Below, piece by piece: positions 33,170-43,950 of a stretch of DNA of 64,000 nucleotides (position 1 is the first letter of the stretch; each line of letters starts with the position of its first letter). Made by a program: the position numbers and the translations under genes. This DNA comes from Arachnopeziza araneosa (lineage: Eukaryota > Ascomycota > Leotiomycetes > Helotiales > Arachnopezizaceae): NCBI GenBank assembly GCA_003988855.1, contig QYAI01000002.1, forward strand, positions 272,341 to 336,340, read 5' to 3'. The notes below the pieces were generated by a model. It saw only the letters and a list, made by a program, of their open reading frames with translations, was not told the origin of the DNA and searched no databases.

Positions 33170-35164
33170 TCACTCATTATCATCGCCAAGAGCGTACCTA
33201 GAAAAAGTATATCGTCCTGGGTATAGCATAGGCTTTGAATCTGGATCTGGATCTGGTGAGGAATAAGTGCTATAGTGCTTGACATTATGGTTCCTTTTTG
33301 ATGTAAATAACTGAAGTGAAATGTGGCGTTCTGTCGTCTGATACCTTGGAAATGGATGCTGTCGAATCGAAGGAGACGTAGGTACTTCTTGTTGCAAAGA
33401 TACTTGCCCACTGCCCTCGATCTCCTCGCTATGCAATACAATCGGTGCACTAGGAATATAAACACTTGGCCCCGATCTCCTTACTTGTGGATTTAACATC
33501 CGCTGGCCTTGGCCAAGGATTAACTGTAACCCAGAGCGTTCTACAATATCGGACAGAATTTCGTCAACTGGAGTAAATAGAGTCACAGTTGCAGCTCCTT
33601 CTCCACATCGACCCCATAACATTCCGTAAACGCTATTCTCATGCTCGTCGACAATCAAAGCGCCACTGTCTCCATCAACTCCTATTCCTCCTTCAACCCA
33701 GGAACGAGAATCTCTTCCAGGTCGATTGAGAACACACCATTCCTGAGTTGTATAGTTCTCATGAAATATAATGCTCAAAGTATTGCTGATTTGCCCAAGT
33801 CCATATCCGCTTGTCCTCCCTAAGGATTTGACAAGCGCTCCAGTTTTGAGGTAAGGAGCTATCAACAAAGAGTTTAGACCCGAGACTGAAGAAGTATGCG
33901 TTCTGGTCAGAATCTCTTTCAAGTTGAAAGGATGTGGGTCCAGGACTTTGAACAAAGCCCAGTCCATTTCTCGTGCCGTACCGTCGCAGCTTCGATAGCG
34001 GCGCCATGATTGGGAATGAAGAGATCCTAGTGGGGTGGCTTGAAAATGCATCAGATCATCAGAGAGTAATTTCTGCCGAAGCTCTCGATGTAACGCACAT
34101 GGATGAGGCGAGTTTGAGCTGAAAACGGAAATGAAGAGTTTCCACAAATCCTCGTCGTAAAAATTCCCGTTTCGGAAACAGTTACACTCCAGACATTCTT
34201 CTTGACAAATATACGGCCTTAAGTTTGATAAACGGCGGGCTTCAGAGGCTAGTATTGATATCTCTAAATATTCTCTGTCCTGCTCTGAGACGTGTGTGAT
34301 CTGTGAATCGGCTCTTATCGAGTCTGGTGGAATCAAATGATCAACTGTCAAGACAAATGGATCAGACCCATCCATAAGATAACACCCAAGTGTTGCGGTA
34401 TCTTCGAGACTACCAGAAATCCCTATAGAATCGCCTGTCTCCGGGAATGTGTGGACATGTAAGTTCCTTGGCTCACAAATCGGCGGCTGGGAGGAGAGGA
34501 CGGAGCGGCGGAGAAGGCTCTGCTTGAAAGTCATCTGAACTGACTCTGCAATAATGTTGCCGTTTTTGAGACATGCTGATATTGTAGCGTGCAATTTCAA
34601 TTTGAGTGAGTCTGGGGTTGCCTTGGAGAGGTTCACAATCACGGTTGGAATAGATTTCTCCTCATCCAGTCCCACTCTAAATAAATGAATCGAAGCTAAA
34701 GTTGAGCATATTTTTTGACAAATGAAGCTTAACTCTGGTAGAACTCTATGCCACATTTCAAGTAGAGCTGTGTCCATGGGCGTTCTAAGAATATAAATAG
34801 GATCGTTTGAATCCACGATCTTAAGAAGAGCGTTTGTCGTTTTGGTGCTTGAAAACCATGGATCTGTTACATTTGAAACATCAGAGGCGATAAATTGATA
34901 GTTCGGCCCAGATAATACTCTAGGCTCTGAAGAGCTAGATGATGGTTCTTCATGGCCTTGAGCGGCAGCCAACTTCAATGCACAGGCTTGATGGACCTTC
35001 TCTTCACTTGTCGATGTTACCGCAGCGTGAGTTTTCACTTCGCAGTTCCTACACCGTGGATGATCGTCGTTTGTACAATCCCCAGTGGTCATGGGAATGC
35101 GTGGCTCTCCGCATTTGCAGCAGGTCCATAGTTTCATGGTTGAGTTCCCAAATAGCGAAGCCAT
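33170..35164 (-). CDS. Cys/His-module plus trypsin-like (PA-clan) protease-like protein, 664 aa
   Basis: It is a single exon. The N-terminus has C15, C16, C18, C30, H35, C38 and C41 in the pattern W-T-C-C-x-C-x11-C-x4-H-x2-C-x2-C, a probable zinc module. After about 200 unassigned residues comes a region with a complete chymotrypsin-fold triad in the right order: H276 in FVLTVDHLI, D401 in MDWALFKV and S500 in GVDGDSGALIVD. Between the last two is VKSLGRTSGYGLGQIS, the Gly-Arg-Thr-x-Gly strand common in trypsin-like domains. GDSG with a following VYGMLWG strand strengthens the call. A long spacer between His and Asp is unusual. No signal peptide is present, so an intracellular protease or pseudoprotease is likely. 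The C-terminus is disordered. It is downstream of NBP35 on the same strand. Confidence 0.78.
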   Translation of the reverse strand: MASLFGNSTMKLWTCCKCGEPRIPMTTGDCTNDDHPRCRNCEVKTHAAVTSTSEEKVHQACALKLAAAQGHEEPSSSSSEPRVLSGPNYQFIASDVSNVTDPWFSSTKTTNALLKIVDSNDPIYILRTPMDTALLEMWHRVLPELSFICQKICSTLASIHLFRVGLDEEKSIPTVIVNLSKATPDSLKLKLHATISACLKNGNIIAESVQMTFKQSLLRRSVLSSQPPICEPRNLHVHTFPETGDSIGISGSLEDTATLGCYLMDGSDPFVLTVDHLIPPDSIRADSQITHVSEQDREYLEISILASEARRLSNLRPYICQEECLECNCFRNGNFYDEDLWKLFISVFSSNSPHPCALHRELRQKLLSDDLMHFQATPLGSLHSQSWRRYRSCDGTAREMDWALFKVLDPHPFNLKEILTRTHTSSVSGLNSLLIAPYLKTGALVKSLGRTSGYGLGQISNTLSIIFHENYTTQEWCVLNRPGRDSRSWVEGGIGVDGDSGALIVDEHENSVYGMLWGRCGEGAATVTLFTPVDEILSDIVERSGLQLILGQGQRMLNPQVRRSGPSVYIPSAPIVLHSEEIEGSGQVSLQQEVPTSPSIRQHPFPRYQTTERHISLQLFTSKRNHNVKHYSTYSSPDPDPDSKPMLYPGRYTFSRYALGDDNE

Positions 35165-35537
35165 CGCGAATATATAGTAGGCTTATGTATCGAAAAACTT
35201 TGGAGCATGGAAGTCCGAGCAAGTGTTGAGGTTGGGCTTCCAAGGCTGGTAGGCAATTATTATGTTCTTAGATGAGGCGAACGGGTCAAGACGGTAAGAG
35301 GCTGGGCAAGTGAGGCAGATTGGTAAGGCTCTGAGGATATCATCATTGAAAATTAAAGTATGTCTCGGCATCAAAGCCCGAGTCTGCCTGCTTAGTCTAG
35401 AGGGCGTTCTTTCATGATGTGCCGTTGCCTCGTACCTTGCAAGGGCTAATTTCGGGATGTTTTCACCCAGCGACATCACCCGGAGGCAACTATACCATGG
35501 ACTGATCGTTGACTTGCGATTTTGTTTCGCGAACCGT
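35165..35537. other. intergenic between NBP35 and the protease-like gene
   Basis: 373 bp, same-strand spacing, must carry the promoter of the protease-like gene and the 3' end of NBP35. No element was assigned. Confidence 0.5.
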
Positions 35538-36566
35538 TCAGTCATCTGGTAGTATGGTTTTGGAATCTAAACCAATTTCTTCGCCAACCTTCCTGACCAC
35601 ATCCTTGAGCGCAGTACATGCAGGGCTATCTGGCCACGCATCGAAGAAGCTCTCTCCGTAATCGCAGGACATGCCTATTCTCGGATCTAATGGTACTGCA
35701 CCAAGAAATGGTATGCTCATCTCCTTTGCAAGTCCTCTTGCTCCACCAGTTGTAGCTCGAAATATTTCGCTCTGATATGTGCACTTCGGACAAACAAAGC
35801 CAGACATATTTTCAACAATTCCCAAGATTTTGATCCCCGCTTTTCTGCAGAAATCAATTTCTTTGCGCACGTCAAGTAGGGCAACTTCTTGTGGAGTTGT
35901 AATGATTACCGCGCCGTCAACGCCGCTCTCTTTAAGAAATGAGTTGACGCTAAGATGCTCGTCACTGGTGCCTGGAGGTGTATCGACAAGCAGAAAATCC
36001 ATATCGCCCCATTCTACGTCTTTCAGAAATTGCTTGATCAATCCATTCTTCTTTGGGCCTCTCCAGATGACTGCATCGTCTCTGTTTGGCAGCATGAATT
36101 GCACACTCATAACCGCCAAGTTCTCTAGCACCCAGACAGGACTCCATCCTGCGCCACTAACATGTATTGTCTCTTCTTCTACACCCATCATCTTTGGTAT
36201 ACTGGGTCCGCAGATATCGGTGTCCATTATGCCTACAGTACTCTCTGGGTTCGTGGCAAAGGCATGAGCGAGGAGCGTGGTGAAAGTTGATTTTCCAACC
36301 CCGCCTTTGCCAGAAAGTATCAGAACCTTGTGCTTAATCCCAGACAAACGATTTGTGATGAGTGATATATCGGGGTCAGGACCTTTCGGAGCCGATGCGC
36401 AGATGGCTTGGTTGGGACATCCAGCACAGGAATCTGCTTTTCCAGCTGCTTCTGATTCTGGTCCAGGACAATGTTCAGGCTCAGGTGCAATAAGTTTGGG
36501 TGCTGCTTTGAGTGGGTTGGAGAGAACATCCTGTACATTATCTGGGACCTCTAAAGACGGTGCCAT
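35538..36566 (-). CDS. NBP35: NBP35, cytosolic Fe-S cluster assembly scaffold ATPase, 342 aa
   Basis: It is a single exon with an ATG at 36566. The N-terminal ferredoxin-like cluster is formed by HCPGPES, then DSCAGCPNQAIC (C-x13-C-x2-C-x5-C). A Mrp/NBP35 P-loop ATPase follows: deviant Walker A SGKGGVGKST, DTDICGPSIP, Walker B LLVDTPPGTSDEH, and the bridging-cluster motif CPKC in GFVCPKCTYQ. With CFD1 it forms the scaffold on which cytosolic and nuclear 4Fe-4S clusters are built. Clients include enzymes such as DNA polymerases, primase and several helicases. The length is standard and all cluster cysteines are present. It is divergent from the E2/F-box gene across 1 kb. Confidence 0.96.
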   Translation of the reverse strand: MAPSLEVPDNVQDVLSNPLKAAPKLIAPEPEHCPGPESEAAGKADSCAGCPNQAICASAPKGPDPDISLITNRLSGIKHKVLILSGKGGVGKSTFTTLLAHAFATNPESTVGIMDTDICGPSIPKMMGVEEETIHVSGAGWSPVWVLENLAVMSVQFMLPNRDDAVIWRGPKKNGLIKQFLKDVEWGDMDFLLVDTPPGTSDEHLSVNSFLKESGVDGAVIITTPQEVALLDVRKEIDFCRKAGIKILGIVENMSGFVCPKCTYQSEIFRATTGGARGLAKEMSIPFLGAVPLDPRIGMSCDYGESFFDAWPDSPACTALKDVVRKVGEEIGLDSKTILPDD

Positions 36567-37585
36567 CGTGATTTTGATCGAGAGTCAATGAGAGGAAATA
36601 TTGTGTAGAGAATAGTGGGACAAGTGAAGTGCAGTATTTCAAAGCATGCCAACGGATTAATACAAACTCCGACTTCCGACAGCGTCTCTATTAGGTGCCT
36701 CGCATACCCAGTGCAGGGCAGTTTCGATGGCCTCTTCTTGCAGGTTCGTCTGCATTGAAAGAGCTGGAAAGCTTTACTATGTTCCCTAATTCTATCTTGT
36801 ATGCTAGGCTCTCCTTAAAGTCCCCTGTTAATCTGACCCTGAACGGGGATGAGGCGTTTGCCGGTAGCGAGTCATCGGAGAGTGAGGCTCACCGCAACAA
36901 GCAAACTTCATTGAATATTACCTTATGCAATTCCTACGCTTACTTGTCTCACCTCCTCCATCGGAAGGCGGGACGAAGAAGAAATGCCTGCAAATTTTTG
37001 CTCCTTTGATTCTAATTACGCTTCTTAAGATGTTTCTTAGTCTGTGGTGGGTCAAGTTTTTGATCTTTTCGTCCAAGCTAGGTGCCACATGTAGAAAGAG
37101 CCGGTGTTTCTACGATTCGGACACCCCCCAAACAGCCTTCTTAGAAAAGTGAGGCCTCAATAGCACCCTCTATTGATTTGTCTCACCAACTATACTATCT
37201 ACCGTGTGGCTTAGAACTGCCCTCAGCCGTAAAGGCTTGCCAAGCCCACAGCCTTTCTTCTTGTCACTTCCTGAGGCCATTCGCATCTCAAAGGTTGATT
37301 AAGCCATGCCGCGTGAGTCATTTAATTAAGCATAAGTCTTTCGTACTTCTCTACATAAGAGCTCCCGCATCCTGCTGCTTTCGATTCAAACCCCAACTCA
37401 ACTCAAGACCAACACCGACTTCGCAATCTGAACTTGAGGAACAAGTTCGTTCAGCCATACTTACCATTAGAACTCCTTTCAAACTTTTACACTCCTTTCT
37501 ACAACTTGACACTCTTTAATCTCGACCTCCTTGAACTCCGCTGGTAGGATTCTCGCGGAAGTCACCCTCTCACCAAACTTTCATT
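36567..37585. other. divergent intergenic region between NBP35 and the E2/F-box gene
   Basis: 1 kb with no credible gene. The right-hand 200 bp is pyrimidine-rich with short CA/CT runs just before the ATG at 37586, consistent with a leader. Confidence 0.5.
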
Positions 37586-39625
37586 ATGGCCGATGCACTC
37601 AAGCAACGACTTCTTCAAGATATTGCTGAACTTCAAGCAAAGCCTTATCCGAACATTGCACTACACGTTCAAGATGAAGATATCACAACAGCATGCCTTA
37701 TCCTCACTGTCAACCGGTATGGGTCTCTGCACATGACGGTAGAGTTTCCCGGTAATTACCCTCTTGGCCCTCCCAAAATTCGGATGGATTCTCAATGTGA
37801 TCATCCGAACATCTTTGGAAGCTATATCTGTGCCTCGATTCTCAATACAACTGAGGGGTACACGCCAGCCTACACCCTCAAGAGCATCGCCATTCAGATG
37901 TTGAGCTTCTTTAGTAGCGATAAGGTCGAGCAGGTGGGCAGTGGCCATGCTGTCGACCTTAATGAGTATTTTAGCTCAGCTTCTTACTACTTTGTGCCAA
38001 CCCACAAATGCGTCAAATGTCGATACGGACTTTCCGCAAATAATGCACCAGTATCATCTGCTAAGCAAACGCTCACTCTTGTTCCTGATAGTCCTCCGCC
38101 CATGGTCGGTGCCGAGACTGATATCATCTGGCCGGCTCTCCAACAGAGTTCCCCCAACGGCCGAGCCTCTAGACGGAGAAAAGGAAAACAAAATCGTCAT
38201 GCCGACTCCAATATTCCTCAAGACCAAGCGGTAGTGAGCTCCAAGATAGAGCCAGTGACCACTAAGTTTCGAGGCATTCAACATATGAAACTGCCGGATG
38301 AGATCCTACTGCTCATCTGTGAAAATTTGGATACAGAAGATTTGATGACTTTTGCTCAGTCATGGGATCAAATTGGCAAGGCATTGACGACATATGACAT
38401 TATCAGAACACGAGAGCTGCAATGCTTCTGCCTCAAGCAGGATTACAAAACGACTACTCTCGGCATTGGCGTTCAACTCACTCATTCTGGAAAGTTTTCT
38501 TCGTTCTCATCAGAGTTTGACCTTCTTTCGTACAATGGCTTTCACACTCACGGGATACGCCGCTCGGTTCACGGCCTACCTTTTCAATACTTCCTTGCCC
38601 TACCGATTTCGCAAGGTCACTGGAGAAAAGTTAGGGAAAACATGACCAACAGGCTGTCTACTCTTGCTGTAGCAGCCAGGCTGGGCAATGTGGCACCTGT
38701 TCAGGTTATTTTCCATTTTATGAACGAGGTTGTGGTTAAGCTCAATAAATCTGTCTCAGAAGCAATCGTCAGATCACCCATCTACCCATACGAAGAGCAA
38801 GCCAAGAGTACACTTACTCACGCCTCTGAGAAAGCCATAGAGTCATACTTTCATCTTTTTCATTTACTGCTCTGTCTGGCTACTGAGCAGCCATCTATTG
38901 TTCGAGATGCAAATGAACAATTGCGGGCTTTCGGTAGAGGTGCAAACTCAAAGACCGATTGCCCTAATCTTGGACACTTGCTAGTTGCGGCCTTGATTAG
39001 TGACGTGGAGATGAGTCACGCCATGCTCAAATCTATCATCAAGGAAACAATCACCCGCAATGTAGTATGGATGCTCGACTCCAAGGGTTCAAATATGCCG
39101 GAGCTCTCTTATCTCGAGCCTAGCGCAGTGTCTGAATATCGCCTGTCGAAGACTTTTGAAGCTAGCACTACTTCTTACCGCCTTCTTATGTTCTTGAACC
39201 TCTTTCGAAAGACAGCCGTTGGTAGTCCTCGCAGGCCGTTAACCCAACTGCGCGATGAGGCATTTGATCGGCATGGGGCACCTCCAAGAGGCTCTGCCAA
39301 GGGACTGGCAGAGTCTATAAAGCGTATCCACAAGGTCTCCAGTTTTCCTGATTTCCTCATGGTTATGGGAGTTGGTAAACCATCAGCTGCGTGGTTTACA
39401 ACCTTTTTGAAGGAGTGTATGGAGGCCAGCGTAAAGAAGGGTTACTCGAGGATGCCACTCAACCAACAACAGGCTCTCTGGCTTCGACAGAAACGTGAAC
39501 CCAATGTCGCAGTAGCTCCAGATCAAATGCTGATGCAATGCGATATCTCGAGATTGTCATTCTTTCCTGGCGCTGGTCGAGGTAGTCCGCAAGCCGGTAG
39601 AGGTGGAGGAAATCGATGGCGTTAG
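37586..39625 (+). CDS. ubiquitin-conjugating enzyme (E2)-like protein fused to an F-box-like region, 679 aa
   Basis: It is a single exon. Residues 1-115 form a UBC fold: VEFPGNYPLGPPKI, then HPNIF (residues 73-77) and ICASIL, placing a cysteine (C82) at the active-site position, then TPAYTLKSIAIQM. A CVKC pair follows at about 142-145. At about residues 236-265, LPDEILLLICENLDTEDLMTF has the look of an F-box. The remaining 400 residues are helical and unrecognised, ending in an RGG-like Gly/Arg tail. E2 enzymes carry ubiquitin, and F-box proteins bring substrates to SCF ligases through Skp1. Both in one chain suggests a self-contained ubiquitination factor. The usual D/E-rich loop after the catalytic Cys is altered, so activity or a related modifier cannot be settled by sequence alone. 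Confidence 0.8.
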   Translation: MADALKQRLLQDIAELQAKPYPNIALHVQDEDITTACLILTVNRYGSLHMTVEFPGNYPLGPPKIRMDSQCDHPNIFGSYICASILNTTEGYTPAYTLKSIAIQMLSFFSSDKVEQVGSGHAVDLNEYFSSASYYFVPTHKCVKCRYGLSANNAPVSSAKQTLTLVPDSPPPMVGAETDIIWPALQQSSPNGRASRRRKGKQNRHADSNIPQDQAVVSSKIEPVTTKFRGIQHMKLPDEILLLICENLDTEDLMTFAQSWDQIGKALTTYDIIRTRELQCFCLKQDYKTTTLGIGVQLTHSGKFSSFSSEFDLLSYNGFHTHGIRRSVHGLPFQYFLALPISQGHWRKVRENMTNRLSTLAVAARLGNVAPVQVIFHFMNEVVVKLNKSVSEAIVRSPIYPYEEQAKSTLTHASEKAIESYFHLFHLLLCLATEQPSIVRDANEQLRAFGRGANSKTDCPNLGHLLVAALISDVEMSHAMLKSIIKETITRNVVWMLDSKGSNMPELSYLEPSAVSEYRLSKTFEASTTSYRLLMFLNLFRKTAVGSPRRPLTQLRDEAFDRHGAPPRGSAKGLAESIKRIHKVSSFPDFLMVMGVGKPSAAWFTTFLKECMEASVKKGYSRMPLNQQQALWLRQKREPNVAVAPDQMLMQCDISRLSFFPGAGRGSPQAGRGGGNRWR

Positions 39626-40620
39626 GGAGAGCAATCCTCACCATATTCTTGTCATAGACTACGGTGAAAGTGGTCTTGGATATCTTTGCTCTTGGGATAA
39701 TTTGGGACTAGGATATTGGGGAGGTTGGTCCAGGCAAAACCACGCATGGCTTGGGCAGATAGGGCGCCTTAAGCATCGGGCTAGATAGTATGTCTAAAAT
39801 AATATTAATTTACCCACCAACTACTTACTTACCGTGATTTATAATGGGTCTTCTGAAAATCAGAGCTATTGCGCACATGAATTGTTAAGGGGCTCTTCTT
39901 TAGAATTGTTCGTGTTGATGATTTCTAGGAAAGTGACGATTAACATGTGATTGTGCTTGTGCTCTTAAACCTCCGATAACCGGGAGCTGGCACACTAAGG
40001 GCAGGGCAGGACAGGGCAGGACAGGGCATGGCGAGGCCTGACAGCTCATCTACCACCCCGAATCTCATGTAATTCGTGGCCCAATGGACTCATGTGCTCT
40101 TGTGACCTCATATATCAAGCACTGCATTCGATATATGTATGTGCCCACCAACAGAAAGGTCACACGAGCAGTTTTGCCCTACTTTGGAGAACCGCACAAG
40201 ATTAATTGTATGAGTATAACTGGGCATTATGTCCTCACCGTCGCCCAACAAACTTATCTGCTGCTGCTGTGTAAAGTGAGACATACGAAAAGGTGGTCCC
40301 TTGACGATTAGGATAAGAATGCCTGCGTCCCCGGGCCCTTGCATTCGCAGATTTGGATAACGTGCATAATTTCATTCGCCAATTCTTTCCCCACGCACTA
40401 CAAAGCATTTGTGGAAAACCCCATTCACTTGTGAACAAAAGTCTCGAGAACCTTCTGCGCGTATGGCGCGACAGGACGCGACAGGTCTGTGTAGCTTTGA
40501 TATCCCGGCGTAGCACATTAGGCGACTTTGCCTTTTGAATTGCGACATCCTTTGTTACTTAGATTCCCATACATCGAATCTTTAATGACACCGCGGATTC
40601 AACACCGCGAACAGGTCGAG
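39626..40620. other. intergenic: 3' region of the E2/F-box gene and promoter of CHO2
   Basis: About 1 kb with no gene. It contains a short GGACAGGGCA repeat (40000-40028). An in-frame ATG at 40585 upstream of the chosen CHO2 start lies in this stretch. Confidence 0.5.
40000..40028. repeat. GGACAGGGCA minisatellite, about three units
   Basis: Short tandem 10-bp units in the intergenic region upstream of CHO2; the first unit is altered. Confidence 0.75.
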
Positions 40621-43600
40621 ATGGCTGCTCAAGCTACCGCAGAGACGAATGAAGGCCTTCGCGAACGATATGTTGCCGGGAATGTGCAAGAGAGCGATTC
40701 CTCGGGAGAGAGTGCGGGGCGAACTACGCCTCTGGAAGAAGAAGACATGGCGAAGGAGCAGAAGACATTTGGAAGAACACCTGATGGAACTGGTAGGTCT
40801 TGCTTCGAAACAATGAACTATACTAGTTGACTTAGGTTAACGTATTCTCTTAGTCTTCAATGTTCCACAAACCCATGATATGGTCTCGCAGCTGCTCGAC
40901 CCCCGACAGCCAAAGAATTGGTCAGATGCAGTCGTTCTCGCCATCCTTGGCCTACATATCCTCACCCTCTACCTCCTCCCGTCGTCCCTCAAGCAACCGG
41001 TATTTGCCATCATCTTTTTGTTTTGGCGGGGCTGCTACAATGTCGGCATTGGCTACCTGCTCCGCATCCAATCGAATCAGCGGAGGCTGATACTCTGGGC
41101 GAGAAAAACAAGCATATTCGAAGATCCAAGCACCGGCAAGAACCCACGTCCATGGCTGTACAAGCTCATAAAACGAGAATTGGAGGCCAAAATTCCAGAC
41201 GACTACTCCTTTGAAAAAGCACCAATTGAATACAATACTTGGCTAGTCTTTCGTCGGGTGGTGGATTTGATCTTGATGTGTGACTTTACTTCATACTGTC
41301 TTTTCGCCATTGCCTGCGGAGGTCGTCCAGCCGGAGAAGGTTTTGTTATGTCAGCAACCCGCTGGGCTATAGGATTTGCTCTCGTAGGCTTCAACCTTTG
41401 GGTCAAGCTAGATGCACATCGGGTCGTTAAAGACTATGCTTGGTATTGGGGCGACTTTTTCTATCTGATTGACCAGGAGTTGATCTTTGATGGAGTTTTC
41501 GACCTGTGGTACCATCCTATGTATTCAATTGGATATGCGGGGTTTTATGGAATATCCATGATGGCGGCGAGTTATAATGTGCTCTTCATTTCGATCGTTG
41601 CACATGCTGCCCAGTTTGCGTTCCTCGTATACGTTGAAAATCCGCATATTGAGAAGACGTATAATCCACCACCACCTAGAAAACGAGTGCACCATCCAAG
41701 TCCAAGCGACATCGATCGAGCTAGTGCCGTGGCGGCAAACCAGGAAGGCGCTGAGGATAGCGTGAAGTCCGAGATTGTCCAGAACAATTTTGAACACCCA
41801 AAGGCTGTTCATGACATTATGGGACTGAAGAATCTCGATTTGTTCCGCACTACTGATTTCTCTGTAATACTTGTACAAGTACTGATGATTGCTATAACAG
41901 CAACAACACCATCAAGTCCCATTGTCCAAGCACTGTTTGTGGCCAACGCTCTTGTCTGGCGGTTGTGGTTTTCTCTCGGACTGGGAACGATTCTTGAGAA
42001 GCAATCAAGTCAGAAGATGTGGACTAGGCATTTTGTCAAGTATGGAGATAGCGCAGATGAAGCCTGGAAGCAGTGGAAAGGAATGTACCACTTGAGCATG
42101 ACTATGTGTTATGCAAGTTTCATCGCAGCTTCCTGGAAAATGTATTCTTTGCCAGCAGACTGGGGCTATGGACTTGTTCTATTGAAACATGTTCTAGGAT
42201 CTGGACTTATTGCTCTCCAAGTCTGGACTGCAGTTAGTATCTACGAGTCTCTGGGAGAATTTGGATGGTTTTTTGGGGACTTCTTCTTCGACAAAGGTTC
42301 GAAGCTCACATACAGTGGTATTTACCGCTATCTCAATAACCCAGAGCGAATCATAGGTCTTGCTGGTGTTTGGGGAGCCGTTTTGATCACTTGGAGCCCA
42401 GCCATTTTCTTCCTTGCACTTATCAGCCATATTCTCACCCTTGGATTCATACAATTCGTTGAAAAGCCGCATATGCAGAAGCTTTACGGGAGGAACCTTA
42501 GACCTGAAGCAGGATTGACTAAGAGCCTACGGAATTCGCTACCACCGCACTTTAAGAAGTTCCAGGGTAGTGTGGACAATTTCTTTGGCGAGACCACTCA
42601 CTTTGTGGAAGAATTCCTCCACGCAGCAAGACCAAAGCTTGCTGCAGGCGTTTCGACAATCGTACGTGATACTACGGCTCTCTTTAGCCAGTACCCGGCG
42701 CGTATTACTTTGACGCGCCTAGCACCAGACTTGGCTGGATATGATCCAAGAGATTATTCCATCAACATTGAAGGAACGCCTTCTACTGCCCCAACAGAGA
42801 GTGGCCGTGTCACAGGTAAAGAAGGTCTTTCGGCAAGATTTCCGCAGGAGCGAATGGACGAGTACAGACCCCTGATGTTCGAATATGGCGCTCCTCTTAG
42901 AGTCAAGTGGTCCGCCCCTGTACACCATTCTAAAGGCGACTGGGTTGGACTGTATATGGTGGCCGACAACGCTTCTAGGGAAGTTACTCGCGTCTCATCT
43001 GCTGGAAGATGGGTTGCTACAGTACCAAACGAATACGATGATACGCCGGCGGATAGTGGTATCTTGATATCAGATCAATTAGTGAAGCAGGTAAGTCTTT
43101 CATTGTTGTAGTTAAAAGTTTGTCCTTGAGCTTGTCTATCGAGTTCTACCACGCCTGAACTTTTCATAAGAACTGGAAACTCGGTCGTACATGGAAATCT
43201 CATAGTTCCTGACAACTTCAGCCGTACTCCTGAAATGTGCATGAAATATCCTGACACTGAAATCTTAAACTAGGGTGCAAAGAAAGATGATGACTCAACA
43301 TCGGACTGTATGCAAGGGGAGATGGTATTTGAAGGAGACAAGCTCTGGTGGACACAAGGTGTTTTCGAGTTCCGATACCACCATGACGGCAAACACAATG
43401 TCATGGCTATTTCCCTACCATTCGAGATATGCATCGGACGTGTCGATGAAGAAGACCTCCAAACGGACTCGAACGGTTTGGTTTGTACTGCTGTGGAAAA
43501 CGCTCTTCTACCCGTTGTTAGAAACTGTTTCGACCGAGACCCTGAAATCGCCCCCAATACAGTGGACGAAAGTTTTGGTAGTCTGGTTGAGAGGGATGGT

Positions 43601-43950
43601 AAATATGCCAAAAGAGTGGTCTTTGCAGTTCAGCAGATGTTTGGTCTTGAGCTAGCACCAGCTGTGGTGCTTGCGGATGGAAATGTCAAGAAATTGGCAT
43701 GGCGAATCTGTGTCGCCAAACAGGCGTTGGTATGAGTTTCTTTTTCCCTTTTATATACCTTGCTATGATGTAAACCAGTTGGAGTACTGCTGCTGGGTTG
43801 GACCAACAGGTTCTTGGCAGCAAGACACGAATGAGGGCATTGCCTGTTGGTTGAAGTCTGGTAATAAACTTCTTCTGGAATTAATTTACTGACTATTTGT
43901 AGGCACCCTATAGCATGTCACGTTCCAAGGGAACGAACACTCCTCATTGA
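40621..43950 (+). CDS. CHO2: CHO2, phosphatidylethanolamine N-methyltransferase, about 970 aa, four exons
   Basis: Exons are 40621-40792, 40854-43090, 43274-43729 and 43903-43950, with introns of 61, 183 and 173 nt. Two PEMT-type membrane methyltransferase halves are visible, each with hydrophobic helices and a conserved FYLIDQELIFDGVFDLWYHP- or YSGIYRYLNNPERIIGL-type active segment. The C-terminal soluble region is typical of fungal CHO2 and ends APYSMSRSKGTNTPH, reached only by splicing into the last 48-nt exon. The enzyme makes the first SAM-dependent methylation of phosphatidylethanolamine toward phosphatidylcholine in the ER. I prefer the ATG at 40621 (good context); one at 40585 would add 12 residues. 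Intron 3 contains an internal exon-like segment, noted separately. Confidence 0.93.
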
